A stretch of 64,000 bases of DNA from Deltaproteobacteria bacterium (GCA_020633415.1 JACKDQ010000011.1:86126-150125); one strand, 5' to 3'; counted from the first letter of the stretch, positions 1 through 9,026 are shown. Notes: generated by a model not told the origin, from the letters alone. A program made the numbers and translations.

Positions 1-920
1 ATCATCTTGTACTGCGACGCGACATTGATCGGATTGTTGATCAGGTCCGAAGGGTGAAAGGTAAACAGCGGGTTGCGGTTGACGTAGTCGTAGAGCTTTC
101 GCGTACCGAAGGTGAACGATGACGAAATCTTGTTGGGGTGGAGCGCCTTGTAGCGGCCAGTAATGTTGCCGTTTTCGATCAGCTCAAGCAGACCGTCGGA
201 GAACATCTCAGTCCATACGCCGAGATCCCTTTTTGCCGTGAGCGCCTTGAGCACCGCATCGGGGATCTGACCGATGCCAACCTGCACGGTCGACTGATCC
301 TCGACAAGCGTTGCAACGTTGCGGCCGATCTCTAGCGCCACATCGTCGAGCGGCTCGGGCGGGTGCTCGAGCAGCGGATCATCCGCTTGGACGAAGAATT
401 CGATCGCATCGGCGGCGACAAAGCCCGACCCGAAAATTACCGGCATGTTCTCGTTGACCTGCGCGATGACCAGCTTGGCGGCGTCGATCGCGGCCAGCAC
501 GATATCGACAGAAACGCCGACGTTGACATACCCAAACTTATCGGGCGGCGCGACGTGGATCAGCGCCACGTCGATCGGTATTCGGCGCGCGCGGATCAGA
601 TCGGGAATCTGCGAAAGAAAGACCGGCGTGTAGTCGGCCCGACCCTCGTGGACCGCATCGCGCACGTTGGCGCCGATAAAAAACGCGCTGTGACGGAAGT
701 TGCTCTCGTAGCGTGGGTCGACGTAGGGCGCCGGCCCCAAGGTTAGCAAGTGCCGAACGGTGTTGTCGGCGAAACGATCCGCTTGTGCGACCAACTCGTG
801 CACCAACGTCACCGGCTCGGCCGCGCCCGAGGCGACAAAGATGCTCTTGCCCTTGGGAATCTGCGCGATTGCTTCGGAGGCTGGCACGCACTTGTGCCCA
901 TAGCGTTCTAGCCAGCTCAT
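1..920 (-). CDS. acetyl-CoA hydrolase/transferase family protein (4-hydroxybutyrate CoA-transferase-like), 3' end cut by window
   Basis: The complementary strand is open from the window edge to an ATG at 920, giving 306 residues without a stop. The frame begins MSWLERYGHKCV and carries the family hallmarks VGIGQIPDAVL and TEMFSDGLLEL, the second holding the glutamate I take to be the CoA-carrying residue. Such enzymes move CoA between acyl groups in acetate, butyrate or hydroxybutyrate metabolism in the cytoplasm. An ATG at 926 is in frame, but AGAGG abuts it; the same AGAGG lies six bases before the ATG at 920, which I chose. The C-terminus is outside the window, so substrate class cannot be judged. 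Family assignment is strong, exact substrate unknown. Confidence 0.85.
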   Translation of the reverse strand, partial: MSWLERYGHKCVPASEAIAQIPKGKSIFVASGAAEPVTLVHELVAQADRFADNTVRHLLTLGPAPYVDPRYESNFRHSAFFIGANVRDAVHEGRADYTPVFLSQIPDLIRARRIPIDVALIHVAPPDKFGYVNVGVSVDIVLAAIDAAKLVIAQVNENMPVIFGSGFVAADAIEFFVQADDPLLEHPPEPLDDVALEIGRNVATLVEDQSTVQVGIGQIPDAVLKALTAKRDLGVWTEMFSDGLLELIENGNITGRYKALHPNKISSSFTFGTRKLYDYVNRNPLFTFHPSDLINNPINVASQYKM

Positions 921-1266
921 GCTCATCCTCTGGGTTAGCGGCAGATAGTCTACCGCGCGCGCTTGGGGGCGAAAAGCAGCACTTTGCATGCTGGCAAGAA
1001 TGCGGCGAGGGGGGCAAAGACAACGTACAGCGCCGGCCGGCGGCCAACGCGCTTGCCAGTCTTTGGAAATCGCGCCGATCGGATACTGGCTCGCGCTCTC
1101 TGTTGATCCATTCCCGCGATGCGCTTGACCGCGCCAGCGCGTTGCGCGAAAAAGAACACCGTCAACCAACGGCGCAAACGAGCGCAAACGCTGGACACGT
1201 TGCAGTCACAACGCTAGTGAGCTACTGCCGAGCGTCTCTGAGCGGGTCGAAAGGGAGCCATCTCGC
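921..1266. other. intergenic stretch without a convincing gene
   Basis: About 346 bases between the divergent CoA-transferase and DsbA-like genes. Short open frames here have no recognisable motif or ribosome site. The sequence AAAGGGAG, about ten bases before 1267, is the ribosome site of the next gene. I see no clear promoter or hairpin. Confidence 0.5.
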
Positions 1267-1893
1267 ATGTCGAAGTCCGTACGGCTGTATCACGACTACG
1301 CCAGTCCGTTCTCTTATTTGGCGACGACGCAAATCGAAGGCGTCTGCGCCGACAGGCGAGCAGAGCTGATCTGGCATCCAATGCTGCTCGGAGCGGTCTT
1401 TAAGCAGGTCCAGATGGAAAACGTACCGCTGCTGGCGATGAGTCCGGCGAAGCAGCGCCACTATCGCCAGGACATCGCGCGCTATGCGCGCTACTACGGC
1501 GTCCCGTTCGCCTTTCCTAGCCGTTTTCCGATGCGCACCGTCGATGCGCTGCGCCTGACCCTCGCCGTTCAAGCTGGCAGCGACGACGATGCGGTCCGGC
1601 TAACCCACCGCATCTACCGCGCCTATTGGGTCGAGGACCGCGACATCGCCGACCGCACCGTACTCGCCGCTCTGCTCAAGGAGCTAGAGCTTGCCGCTGA
1701 GGACGCCCTTGACCAGCTCGATGATCCAGCGATCAAGCAAGCGCTCTTCGATAACACCGCGCAGGCCGTCGAGGCGGGCGTGTTTGGTGCTCCGACCTTC
1801 GTAATCGACGATCGAGAACTGATTTGGGGTCAGGATCGCTTGCCGCTACTGCGCTGGATGCTGAGCACTGCAGCGGATTTGCAGGGCAGCTAG
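1267..1893 (+). CDS. 2-hydroxychromene-2-carboxylate isomerase / DsbA-like thioredoxin fold protein
   Basis: The 208-residue protein starts with a thioredoxin-like strand followed by YHDYASPFSYLA (residues 8-19), the SPxSY signature of glutathione-S-transferase kappa and hydroxychromene-carboxylate isomerases. In this family the serine replaces the CxxC cysteine and activates glutathione. The C-terminal part has the conserved GVFGAPTFVI loop with its cis-proline, then LIWGQDRL, also typical. Length matches the family (about 200). The known reaction is a glutathione-dependent isomerisation in naphthalene breakdown, but most genomic members have unknown substrates and no aromatic pathway genes lie nearby. 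Start supported by AAAGGGAG upstream. It ends four bases into the convergent nuclease gene. Confidence 0.82.
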   Translation: MSKSVRLYHDYASPFSYLATTQIEGVCADRRAELIWHPMLLGAVFKQVQMENVPLLAMSPAKQRHYRQDIARYARYYGVPFAFPSRFPMRTVDALRLTLAVQAGSDDDAVRLTHRIYRAYWVEDRDIADRTVLAALLKELELAAEDALDQLDDPAIKQALFDNTAQAVEAGVFGAPTFVIDDRELIWGQDRLPLLRWMLSTAADLQGS

Positions 1894-2576
1894 CGCTGAC
1901 AGACGCGATGGGGTCGATACCCAGCTTGGACAGCCGCTGCGGAAGAAGCGAAGGGCACGCGGCAATGGGCGCAGCGCGCCGCAGCACAACGCCGATGATG
2001 AAAAACGCGCGAGCGTGAATTACCGACGAACTCGCTGCGCAGCGCCGCCGGGCCGGCGGCTGGTCCCTGGGCGCGACGCCCGCGACGATAGCGCCAAGGT
2101 GGGTCGGGTCGTGCTTGCTGCCAAAGTCCGCGACGCGCGGTCCGGGCCTGACTTTCGAGCCGGTCGAAAGTCACGCGCCGCCCCTTGTTATAGCGCCGAT
2201 AGTGCCAAGCATGACCTTGGGCGACCATCCACTCGGTGACCGATGCGCCGTCGCGCCAGACTTCGGCGACGATGCGCCCGTATCGATCGCGGTCGACTCG
2301 GCGATATTGCAGACGTCGCAGGCCCGCGAGGTATCCGGCCAGCGCACGTCGCGACGCTGCGCCATAGGGCTGCGCTAGCTCGGGTGCGTCGATCCCAGAC
2401 AGTCTGAGGCGCAGTTGCTGACCGGCATCGCGGACGATCAGCGTGTCGCCGTCGACGACTTTGACCAACGAGACCGTTCGCTGGCCGTCGGCCGACGTTT
2501 GGCCGCGCCCGCCTTCGAGCGGTGGACAACCCAGCGCGAACAACCCCAGCAGAATCAGCCCAATCGACGCTCTCAT
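1890..2576 (-). CDS. thermonuclease (SNase)-family lipoprotein
   Basis: A 228-residue protein with a short hydrophobic leader and lipobox LFALGC (Cys17), so probably a lipid-anchored envelope protein. The staphylococcal-nuclease OB fold follows: VVDGDTLIV (residues 40-48) and GIDAPE (61-66) hold the calcium-binding and catalytic region, and YGRIVAEVW gives the later core arginine. The C-terminal segment FVGNSRSRVFHHRRCAAA...RCAHC looks like the small zinc-binding tail often joined to bacterial SNase domains, though I only see the Cys/His spacing. Such enzymes cleave single- or double-stranded DNA and RNA outside the cytoplasm. It is convergent with the DsbA-like gene, sharing four bases. Confidence 0.82.
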   Translation of the reverse strand: MRASIGLILLGLFALGCPPLEGGRGQTSADGQRTVSLVKVVDGDTLIVRDAGQQLRLRLSGIDAPELAQPYGAASRRALAGYLAGLRRLQYRRVDRDRYGRIVAEVWRDGASVTEWMVAQGHAWHYRRYNKGRRVTFDRLESQARTARRGLWQQARPDPPWRYRRGRRAQGPAAGPAALRSEFVGNSRSRVFHHRRCAAARCAHCRVPFASSAAAVQAGYRPHRVCQR

Positions 2577-2618
2577 CGCTCGTTGGTACTCGAGGTTGAC
2601 TGGCGGCTCAAGATCGAC

Positions 2619-2643
2619 TTGACTGCGTAGCGGAGCGAGTCAA
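2619..2643. promoter_or_regulatory. inverted repeat upstream of nuoB
   Basis: TTGACT at 2619-2624 and its complement AGTCAA at 2638-2643 form a six-base inverted repeat with a 13-base spacer, 50 bases before nuoB. TTGACT also resembles a -35 element. Whether this is an operator or chance is unknown. Confidence 0.25.
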
Positions 2644-2692
2644 AATAGGGCCATAAATTGTCCCCAAATTGGCCCCCGCTAAGGAGCGCCCA

Positions 2693-3214
2693 ATGGGTCT
2701 CGAGTTCACCACCGGAAAACTAGCTGACGCGCTGGCTTGGGCGCGCAAGTACTCGTTGTTTCAGTACCCGTTCGTCACCGCATGCTGTGGCATGGAGTTC
2801 ATGGCGCTGTGGGGACCGCGCTACGACATCGCGCGCTTCGGTGCCGAGTTCCCGCGCTTTTCCCCGCGCCAGTCGGACTTGCTGATGGTCGTCGGCACAA
2901 TCACCGAGCGTCAAGCACCAGTACTCAAGCGCATCTACGATCAAATGTGCGAGCCCAAATGGGTGATCTCGTTCGGCGTCTGCGCCTCGAGCGGCGGTTT
3001 TTATCAGAACTACGCCACCGTGCCGGGTATCGACCACGTGATCCCCGTCGACATTTACATCCCCGGTTGCCCACCGCGGCCGGAGCAAGTGCTCGACGCA
3101 CTGATCATGCTGCAAGACAAAATCAGCGCGCACGACACCAACTACGATCGGCGGATCCGCGAGGACAAGCGCATCAAAGCCGAGGGCCGTCAGTCGCGCA
3201 GCGTCGCCGGCTAG
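2693..3214 (+). CDS. nuoB: NADH-quinone oxidoreductase subunit B
   Basis: A 173-residue protein with the complete NuoB signature: the adjacent cysteine pair in TACCGMEFMAL, GVCASSGGFY and YIPGCPPRPEQ. These four cysteines hold iron-sulfur cluster N2, the last cluster of the peripheral arm of respiratory complex I, which passes electrons to quinone. An upstream in-frame TTG at 2669 would add eight residues, but AAGGAG at 2681-2686 is placed six bases before the ATG at 2693, so I use the latter. No other nuo gene lies on either side, which is unusual because nuoB normally sits between nuoA and nuoC. The other subunits must be encoded elsewhere, or this is an extra copy. Confidence 0.95.
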   Translation: MGLEFTTGKLADALAWARKYSLFQYPFVTACCGMEFMALWGPRYDIARFGAEFPRFSPRQSDLLMVVGTITERQAPVLKRIYDQMCEPKWVISFGVCASSGGFYQNYATVPGIDHVIPVDIYIPGCPPRPEQVLDALIMLQDKISAHDTNYDRRIREDKRIKAEGRQSRSVAG

Positions 3215-3229
3215 CGCCCGAAAAGATCA

Positions 3230-3258
3230 ACGCCGCTCCGAAAGATACGGAGCGGCGT
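3230..3258. terminator. strong hairpin after nuoB, probable transcription terminator
   Basis: ACGCCGCTCCG (3230-3240) pairs perfectly with CGGAGCGGCGT (3248-3258), an 11-base GC-rich stem with a seven-base loop, 15 bases after the nuoB stop. No T-run follows on the plus strand; on the minus strand a short TTTT occurs after the stem. It lies between convergent nuoB and the DUF4340 gene, so it may serve both. Confidence 0.6.
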
Positions 3259-3339
3259 GCTTCGCGAATCGAACCGCTCCAAAACGCCTGCCGTCGGAAT
3301 GCGATCGTCAAGCCGCTGCGCCGGAGCTTCGCGCAGCGA

Positions 3340-4431
3340 CTAGCTGGCTTGTGAGGCCCCCGGCCCATCGCTGTGTGCCTGGCCTTGGGGCTGCTTGGCC
3401 TTTTCCGCTTCGCTTAGGTCTGTGCGTTTCTTGTCGACCAGCGGCCGCGCAACCCAACTGCCGACCTTGACGTAAAATGGCGAGTTGCTGGCCTTGAGGT
3501 AGTAGCTGTCGCCGACCTTTGCACCGACGAGGATCGTCACGGTCTGGCGTTCAGGAGCGGGCGCCGCCGTCGGACCGGCATCGCTCGCCGCAGATGCGGG
3601 CGCCTTGACGGGCTTCTCGGTGACGAGCGTCAACGTCGCCAACGGATTGTCGAAGCCGTAGTCAGCCTGCTTGTTCTTGCCGAGCGGGGCCTCTAGCGTG
3701 ATCGCCGTTGCAGCGTTGACCAGCCCATCGACATCACCACTCTTGAGCTTCTGCCCGGCCGGTAGGCCTTCGAGCGCCCAAGCCTGATCGGCGGCAGCGC
3801 GGGTCAGGGTGATCGTTCCATGGTTGTTCTTCAGCGAGAGCGAGACGACCTGCTTGCTATCCGTCTTGAAATACTGCGTGTCGACCCAGCCACCGGCGTT
3901 TGTCGATAAATCCCAAGCGCTGAACTCACCGGCCAGATGAACCGCCTTTTCTCCCGCCAGGCGCACGTGCACCCGCTTGAAGGCCGGCGAACTACCGATA
4001 AAGAACGTCAGCGGCTTGCCGCCTTTGCGCTGAATCTCAACCTTGCGTTGATATTTGTCGTCAGCGACCTCGAGTTTGCGCTGGTGGCTCTGCTGCTCGG
4101 TAACCGTCTCGCTGCTACTCAGCGCGGCGAGCTTGCCGATCATCTCTTTGACTTTGTCACTCTGGGCTGGGTAGTCGCCGCCGCTGCGCAGCAGCCAGTC
4201 GTCTCCGCTCTTGGCCAGCTCGACGACCTCGCCTTGCTTATCGCCATAGACCTTCAACAAGTTCACGTCGTCGGCCTTTAGCCCTGCGAAAAGCTGCTCG
4301 GCCTTAGGTGCCTTCGGCGAATCCCCGCCCAGGTAAACAACACCGACGACTACCAGCTGGGCAACCAGCAAGATCCCGAGGGTACGGTTGAGCCGCGCCG
4401 TCTGTTCACTCGCGCTACGCTTTGTCATCAT
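3340..4431 (-). CDS. DUF4340 domain-containing membrane-anchored protein
   Basis: A 363-residue protein with one N-terminal membrane segment (LGILLVAQLVVVGVVYL) and a large extracytoplasmic part rich in beta strands, matching the DUF4340 family (for example WLLRSGGDYPAQSDKV and YGFDNPLATLTL). The tail is low-complexity and rich in Ala, Gln and Ser. DUF4340 proteins are regularly encoded beside Gld-type ABC exporters, and here the gene overlaps the end of the fused GldF/GldG gene by 17 bases. A GGAG site precedes paired ATGs at 4431 and 4428; the longer frame toward 4521 lacks one and lies inside the upstream gene. The molecular role is unknown; the context suggests an accessory part of the exporter. 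Confidence 0.8.
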   Translation of the reverse strand: MMTKRSASEQTARLNRTLGILLVAQLVVVGVVYLGGDSPKAPKAEQLFAGLKADDVNLLKVYGDKQGEVVELAKSGDDWLLRSGGDYPAQSDKVKEMIGKLAALSSSETVTEQQSHQRKLEVADDKYQRKVEIQRKGGKPLTFFIGSSPAFKRVHVRLAGEKAVHLAGEFSAWDLSTNAGGWVDTQYFKTDSKQVVSLSLKNNHGTITLTRAAADQAWALEGLPAGQKLKSGDVDGLVNAATAITLEAPLGKNKQADYGFDNPLATLTLVTEKPVKAPASAASDAGPTAAPAPERQTVTILVGAKVGDSYYLKASNSPFYVKVGSWVARPLVDKKRTDLSEAEKAKQPQGQAHSDGPGASQAS

Positions 4432-7348
4432 TTTTCTCCACGCCGGACAACTCGATCGGCTGCAGATTGCGCCGCCGGACAAAGGCCACACCAAAGATCG
4501 CACCGAGAGCGAGAACAACAAACAGGTAGTTGAACATCTCGTAGTTCAGTCGCGCACTCTCTTCCATCGGTCGCAACGTGCGCGCGTAGTGCCCGCGCGA
4601 GCGAATCGAAAGCAGATCTTCGTCGGCAACGGACCAGTCGATAATGTTCTGCAAGAGCTGCAGATTGCTGCGGAACGAGCTCGTCCCGGTCTGACGCGCA
4701 ATGCTTAGTGCAATGTCGTCCGCGAAATCTGCACTGCCGATCACCACCAGGCGCGCGCCCTTGGGCGACTGCTCGAGCGTACGCCCGTCGCTACGCTTGG
4801 GCTTGCCCTTGGCGTCGCCGGTCGCACCCTCGTTGAATAACGGTGACGGCTTGCCTTTGAAGGCGCTGCTGAAACTGCCGATCGCGGCGACCGCCAAGAT
4901 ACGCTGCTTGTTTTCCTTGTCGCCGCTGCCGCCCTGCGGGTACTCGAAACCACGACGCGGGAAGCGCGCGAAGTCAGGATTGACGTCGCTGGCGCTCTGT
5001 TCCCAGGACAGCGCGCTCGACTTCAACAGCGGTGTGGCGTGAACCAGCGAGGTGTCTTTGTCTTTGGGGAAGTTGAGCGTCAGCGCTGAGGCCCATTGCA
5101 GCACGACCGAAGGCAAGCCGGCAACCACCGGACTATCTTCGGCCAGGCCGTCGGAGCGCACGTCGATCCAGAACGGATAGGCCTGGAGCAGGCGCATCTC
5201 GCGGATCGTCGAACCCATCACGTTGCGCTCGAAGGGAATCAACATCGGCGCGTTACGCGCATCGAGCACCAGGTTCTCGGAAACCTCGACCCCCCAAGCC
5301 TTGAGCAACTTGTCGAGGTTGTTGGAGAGCTTATTGACCTTGAGACCACCACCAGCGAAGCGCGAAAGCTCCAACTTATAGCGACCGGCGGCGACGACAA
5401 CGGCGCCACCCCGCATTAAGAACTGGTCGATGGCAAATTGCTGTTTGTCATCGAGCGAATCGGGCGCCATTACCACCAGCACGTCGACATCGCCCGGCAC
5501 ACGGCCCTCTTTCAATTCGACCTCGCGCAGCGTGTAGTTCTCGCTGAGCGTAGCGCGCAGCATACGGTAGCGATCAGGCGGTGGCGGCGGCATCTGTCGC
5601 CCCATCATCATCTGCTGGCGACGCGGCGGCGGCTTGGGCGCCATCAAACCGACCGTCTTGAGAAAGCCTGGCAGCAAACGCTTAATGCCCGCGGTCAACT
5701 CGTTGCGGATATCGAGCTCGGTCATCTTGCCCTCGGGGTAGAGCCGATCGTAACGGTCACCCGAGTTGAGCAGCAGATGCATGTAAAAGGAGTTCTCGGA
5801 AAACAGCGAGACCGCCAACGGCTTGAAGCCGAACTTCTCGTAGAGCTTCTTCGGCAATCCGGAGTCTTTGCTCGCCATCGGATCGATCGTCTCAAAGACA
5901 AACTTTCCGCCGCTGCGCGCTGCGATCTCCTCGGCAACCTTCTTCACACGAGCCGGTACATCGGCATACTGTTTGGGCAGCGTGCTCGGCGTGATGTAGG
6001 CGGTCAGTTTGATCTTGTCGGTCGCCCGCGCGAACATCGCTTCTAACGGCTGGAAGCCATAGACGACCTTCTTGATCGTACGCGTCAGGTCGTACTCGAG
6101 GTTGCGCAGACGCACTTTGATGTCCTGCGCCGACCGGCGAACTTCGATCAGGTCCTGAAAGCCCAGTTTCTCGAACTTGTCGCCGTACTTGACGAGAATC
6201 GTGAAGTACGAATTGACCACACCTTCGCTGTGCCGATCGGCAAACTCCAGCGGGATACTGTTGATGCCGTAGACCTCAGAGGCCTCTTTTTCCAACTCAG
6301 GCGACTTTTGCGGGTCGATGAATTCGCTGCGTACGCTCTTGCCGCCCACCGCCTGGTACTCCTCAAGCATGTCGCGGATTCGCGGGACCAGCGGCGCCAG
6401 CTTGGCGTGAGTCTTTGCCGAAAAGTAACCACGGATCAACAGCGGCGCTTCAAGGCCAGCAAGGATCTTCTTGGTTGCCGGCGAAATGCTGTATTCGTTG
6501 CGCTCGGTCATATCGATCCGCGCGCCCGCCACGCCGGCCAGGCCCAAGTTGAGCAACAGCAGGTTGGCCAGCACGAGCACCACCGAGAGCCGCATCGCAC
6601 TGCGGCTCTTGGCGGCAACTTGACCGACGCCCCAACGCTTGGATTCGAGGATCACCATGTTGAGGTAGAGAAAGCCGACGCAAAGGCTGCCGTAGTAGAC
6701 CAGGTCGCGCAGATCGAGCACTCCGCGCTGAATGCTCTCGAAACGGCTACCGCTGCCAATGGCACGCAACAGTTCACCGCCCTGCGTGCCGAATAGCGAC
6801 ACGACCGGCTCGGAACCGACCAGATAAAGCAAGCCACAACCAAGGCAGGTCAGCAGCAGCGCGACCAGCGGGTTTTCCGTCGCCGACGAAATGCAGAGCC
6901 CGATCGATAGATAGGCCCCGGCCAGCAATAGTGCACCGAGATAGCCGCCGAAGACCGGGCCCCAGTCCAGTTCGCCCAGCGACGTCACGGTCAGCGGCAA
7001 AGCAAACGTCAGCACCAACGCCACGGCGATCAGGGCCAGGCCGCCGAGGAACTTGCCGACAACCAGGTGCCGCAAACGGATCGGCATGGTCAGCAGGATC
7101 TCGAGCGTGCCGGCGCGCTGCTCTTCGCTCCAAAGCCGCATCGTCAGCGAGCCGACCAAAAAGATCAGCAACAGCGGCAACCAATCGAATAGCGGCCGAA
7201 CATCGGCGATGTTGCGTCGGAAGAAGGCCTCGCCCCAGAAGAAGGAGAACAGCACCACGAACAGAAAGGTGCCCAAAAAGATCAGGGCCACCGGCGAAAG
7301 GAAGAACCCGCGTAGCTCTTTGCGGGCAATGCTCATCACTTGGGTCAT
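4415..7348 (-). CDS. fused ABC-2 permease and GldG-like auxiliary protein
   Basis: A 977-residue fusion. Residues 1-245 are an ABC-2 type permease with about six membrane helices (starting MTQVMSIARKELRGFFLSP), resembling GldF. A further helix near residue 255 leads into a GldG-like ABC auxiliary region with the characteristic TERNEYSISPATKKIL and YDLTRTIKKV. A proline/methionine-rich loop (residues near 600) interrupts it, and a last helix (YLFVVLALGAIFGVAFV) precedes a short cytoplasmic tail. In gliding Bacteroidota GldA, GldF and GldG form an ABC transporter; in other phyla the fused form is common and the substrate is unknown. The start overlaps the ATPase stop by four bases (ATGA), indicating translational coupling. 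Confidence 0.85.
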   Translation of the reverse strand: MTQVMSIARKELRGFFLSPVALIFLGTFLFVVLFSFFWGEAFFRRNIADVRPLFDWLPLLLIFLVGSLTMRLWSEEQRAGTLEILLTMPIRLRHLVVGKFLGGLALIAVALVLTFALPLTVTSLGELDWGPVFGGYLGALLLAGAYLSIGLCISSATENPLVALLLTCLGCGLLYLVGSEPVVSLFGTQGGELLRAIGSGSRFESIQRGVLDLRDLVYYGSLCVGFLYLNMVILESKRWGVGQVAAKSRSAMRLSVVLVLANLLLLNLGLAGVAGARIDMTERNEYSISPATKKILAGLEAPLLIRGYFSAKTHAKLAPLVPRIRDMLEEYQAVGGKSVRSEFIDPQKSPELEKEASEVYGINSIPLEFADRHSEGVVNSYFTILVKYGDKFEKLGFQDLIEVRRSAQDIKVRLRNLEYDLTRTIKKVVYGFQPLEAMFARATDKIKLTAYITPSTLPKQYADVPARVKKVAEEIAARSGGKFVFETIDPMASKDSGLPKKLYEKFGFKPLAVSLFSENSFYMHLLLNSGDRYDRLYPEGKMTELDIRNELTAGIKRLLPGFLKTVGLMAPKPPPRRQQMMMGRQMPPPPPDRYRMLRATLSENYTLREVELKEGRVPGDVDVLVVMAPDSLDDKQQFAIDQFLMRGGAVVVAAGRYKLELSRFAGGGLKVNKLSNNLDKLLKAWGVEVSENLVLDARNAPMLIPFERNVMGSTIREMRLLQAYPFWIDVRSDGLAEDSPVVAGLPSVVLQWASALTLNFPKDKDTSLVHATPLLKSSALSWEQSASDVNPDFARFPRRGFEYPQGGSGDKENKQRILAVAAIGSFSSAFKGKPSPLFNEGATGDAKGKPKRSDGRTLEQSPKGARLVVIGSADFADDIALSIARQTGTSSFRSNLQLLQNIIDWSVADEDLLSIRSRGHYARTLRPMEESARLNYEMFNYLFVVLALGAIFGVAFVRRRNLQPIELSGVEKNDDKA

Positions 7349-8313
7349 GCTGCCCTCCGTGTCTCGTCTTGGCTTTTTCCGCCGGTCACGCGCCGGAACA
7401 CCGATTCGAGCGTCTCCTGATCGTTGCGCAACTCGGTCAGCCGCCAGCCCCTTTGCTGCACGACGTCGAAGATCGTCGCGCAGAGCTGTCGGTCTCCGCC
7501 GAGCACGCGAAAGCGGTGGGCGCCATCGAGGCGATGGGGGTCGCTTTGACCGAGCTCCTGGCTGCGCACATCCTGAACGCCTGCGATCTGGCCGAGCGCG
7601 GCTTTGATCTCGTCGGTCGGTCCGACCACCGTGGCGATCGCCGCCGAGCCCTGGCGCAGGTCGGCGAGGCGCTCGTCGGTGCGCAACTCGCCTTGATCGA
7701 TGATCAGCACGCGCTCGCAGGAAAGCTCGACCTCGGAGAGAATGTGCGTCGAGAGCAGCACCGTCGCCTCTTCAGCCAGCCGGGCGATCAGTTGGCGAAT
7801 CTCGACGATCTGGCTGGGGTCGAGACCGCTGGTCGGCTCGTCGAGGATCAGCAACTTGGGCTGATGCAAGATCGCTTGCGCCAAACCGACGCGCTGACGA
7901 TACCCCTTGGAGAGTTGGCTGATCGGTTTGACCAGAAACTTCTCCAGACCGGTGGAGATCACCGCCCGACTGATCAGCTTGCGCTGCTGATCGGGCGCGA
8001 TCTCGCGCAACTCGGCGACCCACTGCAAATACTCTTGCACCACCATGTCGCGATAGACCGGGGCGTTTTCGGGCAAGTAGCCGATCTGCGCTTGTACCGC
8101 CAGCGGGTCGACCAGAACGTCGATGCCTGCGATCTCGGCCCGCCCCTCGCTGGGGTGCAAAAAGCCCGTGAGGATTTTCATCAGCGTGGTCTTGCCCGCA
8201 CCGTTGGGACCGAGCAAACCGACGACTTCGTTCTTGCCGATCTCGAACGAGACACCACGCAGCGCGTGCACGCTCTGCCCATAAGTCTTCGCAATCGCTT
8301 CCGCTTTGATCAT
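7345..8313 (-). CDS. ABC transporter ATP-binding protein (GldA-like)
   Basis: A 322-residue ATPase with Walker A GPNGAGKT (residues 35-42), signature LSKGYRQRVGLAQA, Walker B LLILDEPTSGLDP and the switch histidine in LLSTHILSEVE. The C-terminal 90 residues are the variable extension of ABC-2 type ATPases. It powers the permease encoded immediately downstream. The open frame extends to 8394, but GGGAGG about five bases before the ATG at 8313 and the normal N-terminus MIKAEAIAKTYG fix the start. It is the first gene of a three-gene operon (ATPase, fused permease/GldG, DUF4340). Substrate unknown. Confidence 0.92.
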   Translation of the reverse strand: MIKAEAIAKTYGQSVHALRGVSFEIGKNEVVGLLGPNGAGKTTLMKILTGFLHPSEGRAEIAGIDVLVDPLAVQAQIGYLPENAPVYRDMVVQEYLQWVAELREIAPDQQRKLISRAVISTGLEKFLVKPISQLSKGYRQRVGLAQAILHQPKLLILDEPTSGLDPSQIVEIRQLIARLAEEATVLLSTHILSEVELSCERVLIIDQGELRTDERLADLRQGSAAIATVVGPTDEIKAALGQIAGVQDVRSQELGQSDPHRLDGAHRFRVLGGDRQLCATIFDVVQQRGWRLTELRNDQETLESVFRRVTGGKSQDETRRAA

Positions 8314-8499
8314 GCGCCCTCCCGAGCGATTCGATTTGGGTGTTTTCCAGCGGCATTTGATAAACAGGCTGACCGCCGCCGTCAAGGCCTGCATGTCAGC
8401 GCGGCCCGAGCGATAACCCCCCCGCGGGCGACTTTATTCGCCAGACAAAGGCCCCAGCGGCCCTTTGCGACACGGCAAAAACCTGGTATTTACCCCTTC

Positions 8500-9018
8500 A
8501 TGCCAAATCCAATTGCCGTGATGGAAACGTCCCTCGGTACGATGCGCGCCGAGCTGTTCACCGACAAGATGCCGATAACTGCTGGAAACTTCGTTAAGCT
8601 TGCGGAGTCCGGATTTTACGACGGGCTACATTTTCACCGCGTGATCCGCAAGTTCATGGTGCAGTTCGGGTGCCCTCACTCGCGCGACGCGATGAGCCCA
8701 CGCGCGGGTACCGGCGACGGTCCTGACGGCACGATCGCCGATGAGCATCCGGCTAACGCCAAGCTTTCCAACGAACCGGGCACGCTGGCGATGGCCAATA
8801 CCGGCCGCGCCAACAGTGGAAGCTGCCAGTTTTTCATCAACACCGTGCATAACGACTACTTGGATTGGTTCACCCCCGGTCCGTCCAAGCACCCGGTGTT
8901 CGGGAAGCTGATCGACGGGCACGACGTTCTCAAAGCGATCGAGTCAACCAAGACCGACGCATCGGATCGGCCGACCAGGCCGGTTCAGATGGTCAAGATC
9001 ACCATCGAACAGGGCTAG
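8500..9018 (+). CDS. peptidyl-prolyl cis-trans isomerase, cyclophilin type
   Basis: A 172-residue single-domain cyclophilin without signal peptide, so cytoplasmic. Conserved active-site features are visible: LHFHRVIRKFMVQFG (residues 43-57, with the catalytic arginine), the GSCQFFIN strand (107-114) and KHPVFGKLIDGHDVL near the end. It catalyses rotation of X-proline peptide bonds and helps protein folding. The insertion GTGDGPDGTIADEHPANAKLSNEPG is typical of the bacterial/archaeal subgroup. The open frame extends 520 codons upstream through the antisense of the ABC genes; that part is a shadow, and the ATG at 8500 gives the family N-terminus. An ATG at 8521 is an alternative. The thiamine-binding gene follows after eight bases. 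Confidence 0.93.
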   Translation: MPNPIAVMETSLGTMRAELFTDKMPITAGNFVKLAESGFYDGLHFHRVIRKFMVQFGCPHSRDAMSPRAGTGDGPDGTIADEHPANAKLSNEPGTLAMANTGRANSGSCQFFINTVHNDYLDWFTPGPSKHPVFGKLIDGHDVLKAIESTKTDASDRPTRPVQMVKITIEQG

Positions 9019-9026
9019 CGCAAGAG

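Noticed and set aside
538..1047. Minus-strand 169-codon frame
   Set aside because: Lies out of frame over the CoA-transferase gene, whose motifs are clear.
2669..2692. TTG start extending nuoB by eight residues
   Set aside because: AAGGAG lies inside this extension, six bases before the ATG at 2693.
6931..8499. Long plus-strand extension of the cyclophilin frame
   Set aside because: Runs antisense through two ABC genes with clear motifs; composition is shadow-like and the family N-terminus begins at 8500.
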